Part shown: positions 1 through 5,277 of the stretch, piece by piece | Position numbering within the stretch: the first letter of the stretch is position 1 | How the letters are laid out: every line of letters starts with the position of its first letter | From: Prolixibacteraceae bacterium | GTDB taxonomy: Bacteria; Bacteroidota; Bacteroidia; Bacteroidales; Prolixibacteraceae | Assembly: GCA_016931875.1 (NCBI GenBank) | Contig: JAFGDX010000250.1 | Span: forward strand, 1-5,277 | Direction: 5' to 3' | Length of the DNA: 5,277 nucleotides | The notes under the pieces: generated by a model | The model's input: only the letters and a program-made list of their open reading frames with translations | Databases searched by the model: none | What the model was told of the DNA's origin: nothing | Program-made: the position numbers and the translations under genes

Positions 1-477
1 CCCCGGGTAAACGCCGGTGTTTTCAATCCCGTTTCGGGCTTCGTTTATCCAGCGTTCGGCCAGCTGTTCGGCGGTTTCGGTAAAACCATGTTTGGGAATG
101 TATTTTGCCCCAACGGCGCTGTAATAACCGGTGTTGGTAAGAATTTGAAGACCGGATTCTTCTGATAACATTTTTAGTAATTCGGGATCGCGCCCCAAAT
201 AGGCAGGAGTACATTCAACCAGTGTTTGGTAACCCAGTTTTTTTATTTCCAAAAGGTAGGGAAGAACTTTCTCAACCACTTCCGTTTTGTCCCAGCGATG
301 ATACCCCGTGCTGTCGGCACCAATAAAATCTACCAGAATATGTTCATGATGAAGGGTTTTCCCGATGGTACCTGCCGGAATTTCACCGGTTACGGTCATA
401 ATTTTTGATTCCTGAGGGTTACATGAACAGATAAGCAGCACAAAAATCAGTAATGATAAATTCCTGAAAGCCTTCAT
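1..477 (-). CDS. Phosphotriesterase-family metal-dependent hydrolase, lipoprotein (partial, C-terminus beyond left edge)
   Basis: The reading frame stays open from an ATG at 477 to the window edge, giving 159 residues. Residues 1-19 form a lipoprotein signal: MKAFRN, a hydrophobic run, then I-C-S-C with Cys19 the likely lipidated residue (Cys17 is possible). The mature part matches the N-terminal half of the phosphotriesterase (Php/PTE) family: G-K-T-L-H-H-E-H at 39-46, where His44 and His46 are the expected HxH metal ligands on the first barrel strand; L-V-E-C-T-P at 86-91; G-R-D-P at 95-98; and T-G-Y-Y at 116-119. The order and spacing resemble E. coli Php. The family is an amidohydrolase TIM barrel with a two-metal centre; members include lactonases, esterases and organophosphate hydrolases, so the substrate cannot be told. 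The bridging Lys/Glu and later His and Asp ligands lie outside the window. The lipid anchor suggests action in the periplasm or at the outer membrane. It lies 74 bases beyond the transporter gene, with a probable terminator between them. Confidence 0.88.
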   Translation of the reverse strand, partial: MKAFRNLSLLIFVLLICSCNPQESKIMTVTGEIPAGTIGKTLHHEHILVDFIGADSTGYHRWDKTEVVEKVLPYLLEIKKLGYQTLVECTPAYLGRDPELLKMLSEESGLQILTNTGYYSAVGAKYIPKHGFTETAEQLAERWINEARNGIENTGVYPG

Positions 478-524
478 CGCAAATGGTTTTAAATTTCTCC
501 CAATTTACAAAAAGAAGTTTATAA

Positions 525-558
525 TGAAAATACGCCTTAGCAGAACCCTGTTCAGGCG
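525..558 (-). terminator. Probable intrinsic terminator overlapping the transporter stop codon
   Basis: Positions 533-558 can fold on either strand into a hairpin. Read on the minus strand, CGCCT pairs with AGGCG at the base, then one further A-T pair flanked by two mismatches, then CAG pairs with CTG around a GGTT loop. That is nine pairs and two mismatches, and the 5' arm includes the TGA stop of the transporter gene. The minus-strand 3' flank reads TATTTTC, a moderate T tract. On the plus strand the same stem is followed by a longer T-rich run (560-570), which is the Lys/Arg-rich coding tail of the transporter read backwards, so the element might work in both directions. No plus-strand gene precedes it. 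Confidence 0.5.
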
Positions 559-1463
559 GTTTTGTTTTTTCTTTGTCGTTTCACCACCAGCACGGCGCCG
601 GCAAAAACCAAAACGGCACCTAAAATGGTAATGATGGAGAATCGTTCATGTGCCACCCAGTTTACATTCAGTTCGGTTAAAATGCCCATGGTTATAAAGG
701 TTATCATCGGATTGACGATGATAATAACACTCACTTTATTGGCTTCGAGGTATTTTAGCGCCAGGGCGAGGCAGGAATAAGCGATAAAGGTGTTTGCGCC
801 GAGGAAGATCATCAGCAGCCACCAGGTCCAGTGCAAATGAAGCAGCGGGGTTAAATCGGTAAAAGGGAGATAAATGAGTGCCGGAAATCCGAAAAGAAAT
901 AAATTCAGGCTTTCAGCGGAATATTTGGTAACCAGTTGTTTTTGTGAAACGGCGTAGGTAGCCCAGGCAACGGCGCCCGAAATGGTTAACAAAACACCCA
1001 GATTGTATTTTTCCTGGCTTTCAAAAAAAGCAGAAAGCTGGTCGCGGTAAAAAAACATAAAACCGATAATGGCAATGCTAAAGCCGATAATTTGGTTCCT
1101 TTTTAATTTTTCCCTGAAAAAAACGAGGCCGGCAACCGCCAAAATAATGGGGCCGGTTTGAATAAACAACTGGGCATTGCTGGGTGTGGTGTAATGAATG
1201 CCCATCATGTACCCAAGGTAGTTCCACGAAAGAGCAACGCCCGCAAGAATCAGGAGCAGGGGAGGGCGTTTCAGAATTCGAAACGAAGACTGATTTTTTG
1301 CCAGTTGCCAAACCGAAAGCATTACAAAAGCCACTGAAAACCGGAACCAGACAATGGTGACCGGTTCAACTTCGCGCACGGCAACCTTTAGGGCAATGGC
1401 CAGAAACCCCCAGAAAAAGGCTGTTATGGAAGCATAAATTATTCCTTTGGTGTAGTTTTGCAT
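552..1463 (-). CDS. EamA/DMT-superfamily transporter, ten predicted membrane helices
   Basis: This 303-residue protein has the length and two-fold repeat of the drug/metabolite transporter superfamily (EamA, RhaT-like). It is hydrophobic throughout, with about ten helices in two EamA repeats, roughly residues 8-139 and 155-296. Family signatures are F-F-W-G-F near residue 16 with a Lys at 26 at the end of helix 1, W-F-R-F at 39-42, and F-R-E-K-L at 116-120 before helix 5 (the usual 'gErl' position). The second copy has G-A-V-A-W at 163-167 and N-P-M-I at 251-254. The C-terminus is strongly basic (KRQRKNKTA), fitting a cytoplasmic tail. It sits in the inner membrane; substrates in this superfamily range over amino acids, nucleotides, sugars and drugs, and nothing here selects one. 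The ATG at 1463 immediately precedes the first helix and has no clear Shine-Dalgarno. It lies 66 bases after pheT, with a terminator in that gap. Confidence 0.9.
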   Translation of the reverse strand: MQNYTKGIIYASITAFFWGFLAIALKVAVREVEPVTIVWFRFSVAFVMLSVWQLAKNQSSFRILKRPPLLLILAGVALSWNYLGYMMGIHYTTPSNAQLFIQTGPIILAVAGLVFFREKLKRNQIIGFSIAIIGFMFFYRDQLSAFFESQEKYNLGVLLTISGAVAWATYAVSQKQLVTKYSAESLNLFLFGFPALIYLPFTDLTPLLHLHWTWWLLMIFLGANTFIAYSCLALALKYLEANKVSVIIIVNPMITFITMGILTELNVNWVAHERFSIITILGAVLVFAGAVLVVKRQRKNKTA

Positions 1464-1475
1464 TAATAAGAGAAT

Positions 1476-1504
1476 AAAAATCCCGGATATTTTGTACCCG
1501 GGAT
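1476..1504 (-). terminator. Intrinsic terminator after pheT
   Basis: Read on the minus strand, positions 1504-1495 (ATCCCGGGTA) pair with 1489-1480 (TATCCGGGAT). This makes a ten-pair stem with one G-T wobble and a five-base CAAAA loop, directly followed by TTTTATT. The hairpin begins 25 bases beyond the pheT stop codon. It lacks a T tract on the plus strand, so it is directional and assigned to pheT. Its 3' end is only about a dozen bases before the ATG of the transporter gene. Confidence 0.82.
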
Positions 1505-1529
1505 AATAACAAATTATATCATTAACGGT

Positions 1530-3980
1530 TTATCTCAACTGAGCGCCAAAATCGCGTTCAAAAGCCGAAAGCAGCTTTTTCATGGTCTTGTCAATTTGTT
1601 TGTCCTTTAAGGTGCGGCTGTCGTCGCGAAGGATAAAACTTACCGCGTACGATTTTTTATCTGCCGGAATTCCTTTGCCTTCATACACATCAAATAAATT
1701 TACGTTGCGCAAAATCTGCCGCTCCACTTTAAAGGCGCTTTCTTTTATCTGGCTGAATTTTACCGATTTATCAATCAACAGGGCCAGGTCGCGGCGAACT
1801 GCAGGGAATTTGGGCAGTTCTTCAAAAACAATTTTATGTTTCCGTTTTTCAGGAATAATACGCCCCCAATCCAGGTCGGCGTAATACACCGGGTTTTCGA
1901 TATCAAATTTTTTGAGCCACTTTTTGGCTACAATTCCCATCTGCAGGATGGTTTTATTGTTCAACTGGTATTGCAATCCTTCGTCAAACAACTCGTTGCC
2001 GGGTTCCGAAATCTGAAGCTGCTCCGGATTGATTCCCAGTTTTTTCAAAATATTTTCGGCATAGGTTTTAATGCTGAAGAATGTGGCCGGCGCTTCTTTT
2101 TCGGCCCAGTTTTCTTCGGTTTTGTTCCCGGTGGCAAACAGGGCCAGGTGTTCTTCCTCGCGATAGTTGGTTTCCGGGTGTTCTTTTAGCGCTGTTCCTT
2201 TAAAGAAATAGCAATTTCCAAACTCGTAAAAACGCAGGTTTTTATTCTGGCGGTTGGCATTATAGGCAATGGCTTCCAACCCTCCAAACAACAGTGTTTG
2301 TCTCATTCCGTTCAGTTCGGCGCTGAGCGGGTTGAGCAATTTTACGGTCTGTTCCCCGCTGTACTGACGGAGTCCTTCGTAATAGCCCGATTTGGTGAGC
2401 GAGTTCGACCAGATTTCGTTGAATCCCTGGGCGGTCAGCATTTCGGAAACCAGGTTCCGCATCTGGTTGATATCCGGCTGCTCGGCATATTGCAACGAGG
2501 ATGTTACAACCGAAGGAATTTCAACATTGTTGTAGCCGTAAATGCGCAGGATTTCTTCAATTACATCGGCTTCGCGCTGCACATCCACACGGTAGGGCGG
2601 AACCAGCAGCGACAGTCCTTTCTCATCTTCCCTTTCAATTTTAATTTCGAGCGACGCAAGGATGTTTTTGATTTGTTCGCTGCCCAAATCTTTCCCAATC
2701 AAACGGGTAACATTGGCAAAAGAAAGTTCAACTTTATAATCTTCAACGGGCTGGGGGTACACATCAACAATTTCGGATGAGATAGTTCCTCCGGCGAGTT
2801 CTTTAATCAACAGTGCCGCGCGTTTTAATGCGTAAATCACCCCGTTGGGATCGGTGCCCCGTTCAAAACGGAAAGAAGCATCGGTATTCAAGCCATGCCG
2901 GCGTGCTGTTTTACGGATATAAACCGGGTCGAAACACGCACTTTCAAGAAAAATATTTTTGGTTGAATCTTTTACTCCCGACTTTATTCCTCCAAATACA
3001 CCACCAATACACATTCCCTCTTCAGCATTGCAAATCATCAGGTCGTTTTCGTGAAGTTCGCGTTCTACCTCGTCGAGTGTGGTGAATTTGGTTCCGGAGG
3101 GAAGGGTTTTCACAATGACCTTTTTCCCGGTAATTTTATCGGCATCAAAAGCGTGAAGCGGCTGGCCGGTTTCAAAAAGCACAAAATTGGTAATATCCAC
3201 CACGTTGTTAATGGGAGTGTGGCCAATCACCCGAAGTTTATTTTTCAGCCAGTCGGGCGACTCCTTGATTTCCACGCCCGAAATGGTTACGCCTGCATAA
3301 CGTTTGCAGGCTTCGGGAGTGCCAATTTCCACCGGAATTTCGAGCTTGTGGTTATCGGCTTTAAAACCGTCAACCGACGGGCGTGTGTATTCCATCTTTT
3401 TTGTTTTGCCCAGAAAAGCGGCCAAATCGCGGGCAACACCAATGTGAGAAGCTCCGTCGATACGGTTGGGAGTCAGGTCAATTTCAATCATCCAGTCCGA
3501 TTCCACCTGGTAATAATCTTTGGCAGGCGTTCCCACCCGAACCGAATCCTCCAGAACAATAATTCCTTCGTGGTCGGAGCCAATGCCAATTTCGTCTTCG
3601 GCACAAATCATCCCCTGCGATATTTCGCCCCGTATTTTCGACTTTTTTATGGTAAACTCGTCATCGCCCATGTAAAGCGTGGTTCCTTCGGTGGCGACCA
3701 CCACTTTTTGCCCGGCAGCCACATTGGGCGCTCCGCAAACGATGGGCAACAATTCGCCTGTGCCAATGTTTACAGTGGTTTTGCTCAGGTGATCCGAATC
3801 CGGATGTTTTTCGCAGCTTACCACTTCGCCAATCACCAGCCCCTTCATACCGCCTTTTATCGTCTCCACCTCTTCCAGGCTACCCACTTCCAGGCCGGTT
3901 TGGGTAAGGATTTTTGCCACTTCTTCGGGCGATTCATCCAGTTGGATGTATTCTTTTAACCATTTGTAAGATATCTTCAT
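1530..3980 (-). CDS. pheT: Phenylalanine-tRNA ligase beta subunit
   Basis: The 816-residue product is full length for bacterial PheRS beta. With PheS it forms the cytoplasmic alpha2-beta2 enzyme that charges tRNA-Phe; beta supplies structure, tRNA binding and editing of mischarged Tyr-tRNA-Phe. Visible domains in order: N-terminal segment starting MKISYKWLKEYI; EMAP-like OB-fold tRNA-binding domain about 40-155 (V-I-G-E-V, K-H-P-D-S-D-H-L, V-C-G-A-P-N, S-Q-G-M-I-C); B3/B4 editing domain about 213-395 (N-N-V-V-D-I-T-N-F at 258-266, Q-P-L-H-A-F-D at 273-279, R-F-E-R-G at 371-375); B5 domain about 415-485 (P-P-Y-R-V-D at 461-466, E-E-I-L-R-I-Y-G-Y at 475-483); catalytic-like core about 500-715; and C-terminal FDX-ACB anticodon-binding domain about 722-815 (F-P-A-V-R-R-D at 725-731). 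The start matches the conserved family N-terminus. No motif appears broken. pheS is not adjacent: the upstream neighbour is divergent and unrelated. The gene appears to be transcribed alone, ending in the hairpin at 1480-1504. Confidence 0.98.
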   Translation of the reverse strand: MKISYKWLKEYIQLDESPEEVAKILTQTGLEVGSLEEVETIKGGMKGLVIGEVVSCEKHPDSDHLSKTTVNIGTGELLPIVCGAPNVAAGQKVVVATEGTTLYMGDDEFTIKKSKIRGEISQGMICAEDEIGIGSDHEGIIVLEDSVRVGTPAKDYYQVESDWMIEIDLTPNRIDGASHIGVARDLAAFLGKTKKMEYTRPSVDGFKADNHKLEIPVEIGTPEACKRYAGVTISGVEIKESPDWLKNKLRVIGHTPINNVVDITNFVLFETGQPLHAFDADKITGKKVIVKTLPSGTKFTTLDEVERELHENDLMICNAEEGMCIGGVFGGIKSGVKDSTKNIFLESACFDPVYIRKTARRHGLNTDASFRFERGTDPNGVIYALKRAALLIKELAGGTISSEIVDVYPQPVEDYKVELSFANVTRLIGKDLGSEQIKNILASLEIKIEREDEKGLSLLVPPYRVDVQREADVIEEILRIYGYNNVEIPSVVTSSLQYAEQPDINQMRNLVSEMLTAQGFNEIWSNSLTKSGYYEGLRQYSGEQTVKLLNPLSAELNGMRQTLLFGGLEAIAYNANRQNKNLRFYEFGNCYFFKGTALKEHPETNYREEEHLALFATGNKTEENWAEKEAPATFFSIKTYAENILKKLGINPEQLQISEPGNELFDEGLQYQLNNKTILQMGIVAKKWLKKFDIENPVYYADLDWGRIIPEKRKHKIVFEELPKFPAVRRDLALLIDKSVKFSQIKESAFKVERQILRNVNLFDVYEGKGIPADKKSYAVSFILRDDSRTLKDKQIDKTMKKLLSAFERDFGAQLR

Positions 3981-4441
3981 ATCAAAAAAATTCTGTGCAA
4001 ATAAAAATTGAAGTCACAAAAATAGAGATTTTCGCCGGAAAGCGACGGGGATTGAGTAATTAATCTTTGCTGAAAAGAAGAATGCTGGTGAAAGGAAGGA
4101 TTTGCCGGACAGGCGCAAAATCTGAAACTTTTAAACCGGGCCGCGGGGAGTTGTGGGTTTATAGTTGGAGATATGTTCTTAAATATGTGCTTCTGTTTTA
4201 CTATGTTTATTGAAATGAATAACTTTCACAATTATTACTAACGTATCCGTAAAACAAAAGATGTGTCTGCAAAAATCATTTTTTGGTGGTTCTTTTTCTT
4301 TGCGGTTGTTGAATGGACGAATTTTTTGGGCTGCAATAACTGTATTACTTGATTTATCTGACAGGGCAGGAGAGATGTTTTTGTTTCTTTCCCGTTAAAA
4401 TTTTAATGTACTGAATGTTTTACCTGATAAATGACCAGACG
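3981..4441. other. Divergent intergenic region, 461 bases, no convincing gene
   Basis: This gap separates pheT (minus) from the lipoprotein genes (plus) and should carry promoters for both. The part near pheT contains the candidate -7 box at 4017-4024. A small bulged hairpin at about 4098-4123 (GCC pairing with GGC around GGACA, extended by TTT/AAA) has no T tract on either strand. From about 4150 onward the sequence is AT-rich. The only notable ORF is 43 codons at 4082-4213, which looks fortuitous. No tRNA-like T-arm, riboswitch core or repeat array was seen. For the lipoprotein operon, the nearest -7-like sequence is TGTTTTTG at 4376-4383, with one mismatch to TAnnTTTG and no well-spaced -33 TTG, so it is not called. 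Confidence 0.6.
4017..4024 (-). promoter_or_regulatory. Candidate Bacteroidota -7 promoter element for pheT
   Basis: The minus strand reads TATTTTTG, an exact fit to the Bacteroidota -7 consensus TAnnTTTG. It lies 36 bases upstream of the pheT ATG, which would give a leader of about 30 bases. The usual -33 TTG is not seen at the expected 19-21 base spacing, and the surrounding sequence is AT-rich, so a chance match is possible. Confidence 0.35.
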
Positions 4442-5233
4442 ATGAAAATCATAAAAAATCTTATCATTGCCGTTTTGGTTTTGTGGCTGTCAGCGGGTTG
4501 TTCCGATGAAATTATTCCCTCACTGGAAGGCGATATGATTGGCTATGTTTTTACCTTCGATGAATTTGGGAACCTGCTCGATAATCACGATGGAGTAAAT
4601 GTTACTGCCTACGGAACGCGCCTGACTTATTCCGCAACAACCGACAAAACGGGGCATTTCCGTTTACAGGGATTACCAACCGGCACCTATGAAATTCATT
4701 TTGAAAAAGCCGGATACGGAACCTTAAAACAGTTTAGCGTGCAGCATCTGGGAGGGCAACCCACCATTTTGGCTTTGAATGACGACCGGATATTTTTTTT
4801 ATATGAAATGCCAACAACCGAAATTACCAATTTGGTTTTAAACAAAGATACTGCGTATGCTGAGTTTCGTTTTAAAAAAGGACCGGAGCCGGAATACATA
4901 AGCCTCGAACTTCATTTTTCTGACGATCCGGACTTTTCAGAAGCATCTTTGCAATATGTGTGGAATTTTAAATTTGGGGTAAACGGGCCAAACTGGAATT
5001 TGTGGTCAACAAGTTATATGCCTTTTGCTCCCGGAACCACGGTATACTGCAAGGCGGCCATGAATACAAAAGTGGATGTGCTATACAGGGATGAACATAA
5101 CCTTATCCTGTTTTCAAATTATTATTACCGGTTGGCCGGAATAAGTACCTATTTTGATTTAAATACTAAAAAAACCGTTAATCCGAATTTAGGAGATGAA
5201 ACCAAAGTTTATTCATTTATTTTCCCGGAGTAG
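4442..5233 (+). CDS. Lipoprotein with carboxypeptidase-regulatory-like domain, probably surface-exposed
   Basis: The start at 4442 gives 263 residues and a textbook lipoprotein signal: MKIIKN, a hydrophobic run, then lipobox S-A-G-C with Cys20. An in-frame ATG at 4415 would add nine polar and aromatic residues ahead of the signal, so it is less likely. Cys20 is followed by Ser-Asp-Glu, like the acidic export signal that sends Bacteroidota lipoproteins to the cell surface. Residues about 31-118 resemble the CarboxypepD_reg/Cna-B-type beta-sandwich: I-G-Y-V-F at 33-37, T-D-K-T-G-H-F-R-L at 67-75, G-L-P-T-G-T-Y at 77-83 and K-A-G-Y at 89-92. Such domains are common in outer-membrane and surface proteins of this phylum. 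Residues about 126-263 are not recognised; predicted alternating strands and Y-I-S-L-E-L-H-F-S-D-D-P-D-F-S at 152-166 hint at a second, fibronectin- or Ig-like sandwich, which is inference. No catalytic motif is seen. The gene has no clear Shine-Dalgarno and overlaps the next gene by 38 bases, implying an operon. Binding or scaffolding is a likelier role than catalysis. Confidence 0.82.
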   Translation: MKIIKNLIIAVLVLWLSAGCSDEIIPSLEGDMIGYVFTFDEFGNLLDNHDGVNVTAYGTRLTYSATTDKTGHFRLQGLPTGTYEIHFEKAGYGTLKQFSVQHLGGQPTILALNDDRIFFLYEMPTTEITNLVLNKDTAYAEFRFKKGPEPEYISLELHFSDDPDFSEASLQYVWNFKFGVNGPNWNLWSTSYMPFAPGTTVYCKAAMNTKVDVLYRDEHNLILFSNYYYRLAGISTYFDLNTKKTVNPNLGDETKVYSFIFPE

Positions 5234-5277
5234 TTGGGTGCTTCTGTCGGGCTTATTTTTATTGGCCGGGTGCAAAG
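5196..5277 (+). CDS. Second lipoprotein, N-terminal fragment only (runs off right edge)
   Basis: Inside the 3' end of the preceding lipoprotein gene, in another frame, an ATG at 5196 opens a frame that stays open to the window edge (27 complete codons). It encodes a clear lipoprotein signal: basic start MKPKF, Arg11, a hydrophobic stretch from Trp14 (W-V-L-L-S-G-L-F-L-L), and lipobox L-A-G-C with Cys26, followed by Lys. AGGAG lies directly against the ATG (5191-5195), too close for a good Shine-Dalgarno. A GTG at 5238 just past the upstream stop could start the same frame, but it would leave a signal with no basic N-terminus, so the ATG is preferred. The 38-base overlap suggests translational coupling with the upstream gene. 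The function lies wholly outside the window. Confidence 0.72.
   Translation, partial: MKPKFIHLFSRSSWVLLSGLFLLAGCK

Noticed and set aside
508..515. Possible -7 box (TCTTTTTG on the minus strand) for the phosphotriesterase-family gene
   Set aside because: It lies at a plausible distance from the ATG at 477 but mismatches the consensus at the important A and has no -33 TTG, so it is too weak to call.
3051..3959. A 302-codon plus-strand ORF opposite pheT, and shorter plus-strand ORFs at 1582-2780
   Set aside because: pheT is a complete, well-conserved gene over the whole stretch. The antisense frames give Phe/His/Gly/Arg-rich sequences with no recognisable domain, typical of shadows.
3981..4100. 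Possible phenylalanine leader peptide or T-box ahead of pheT
   Set aside because: No ATG-started Phe-rich frame with paired alternative hairpins and no T-box core sequence was found upstream of pheT on the minus strand.
4098..4123. Bulged hairpin in the gap upstream of the lipoprotein operon
   Set aside because: Only short pairings interrupted by bulges, no T tract on either strand and no gene ending nearby, so neither a terminator nor a riboswitch can be supported.
4082..4213. A 43-codon plus-strand ORF in the intergenic region, ending in a Tyr/Leu/Val-rich tail
   Set aside because: It has no recognised similarity, unusual composition rich in Arg, Lys, Trp and Tyr, and no convincing start signal beyond an AAGAAG run. 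A frame this short is expected by chance.
4201..4227. TAACTTTC at 4220-4227 as a plus-strand -7 box
   Set aside because: The final G of TAnnTTTG is replaced by C, there is no TTG at proper spacing, and it is over 200 bases from the lipoprotein start.

Overview
The window looks like a chromosomal stretch from a member of the Bacteroidota. The evidence is two or three lipoprotein genes with short Bacteroidota-style signal peptides (one followed by Ser-Asp-Glu, as in surface-export signals of this phylum), genes with little or no Shine-Dalgarno sequence, a TAnnTTTG-type -7 element ahead of pheT, and a pheT gene standing apart from pheS. The gene content would suit an environmental Bacteroidales/Marinilabiliales-type organism, but that finer placement is a guess.

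Layout. Positions 1-477 (minus) hold the first 159 residues of a phosphotriesterase-family lipoprotein that runs off the left edge. Positions 552-1463 (minus) encode a ten-helix EamA/DMT-family transporter. Positions 1530-3980 (minus) encode the complete phenylalanine-tRNA ligase beta subunit (pheT). A 461-base gap (3981-4441) with no convincing gene separates pheT from a divergent plus-strand pair. That pair is a 263-residue lipoprotein with a carboxypeptidase-regulatory-like beta-sandwich domain (4442-5233), and the first 27 codons of a second lipoprotein (5196 to the right edge) that overlaps it by 38 bases.

Transcription. The three minus-strand genes point the same way but appear to be separate units. 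A 10-bp hairpin with a T tract lies between pheT and the transporter gene. An imperfect hairpin overlaps the transporter stop codon before the phosphotriesterase-family gene. The plus-strand lipoproteins are almost certainly one operon.

The genes show no shared pathway: one housekeeping translation gene, one exporter or importer of unknown substrate, one secreted metal-dependent hydrolase, and a surface-lipoprotein operon. I see no CRISPR array, mobile element, tRNA, rRNA or defence system. The least explained part is the overlapping lipoprotein pair at the right edge. I do not see firm evidence for an undescribed system in what is visible.
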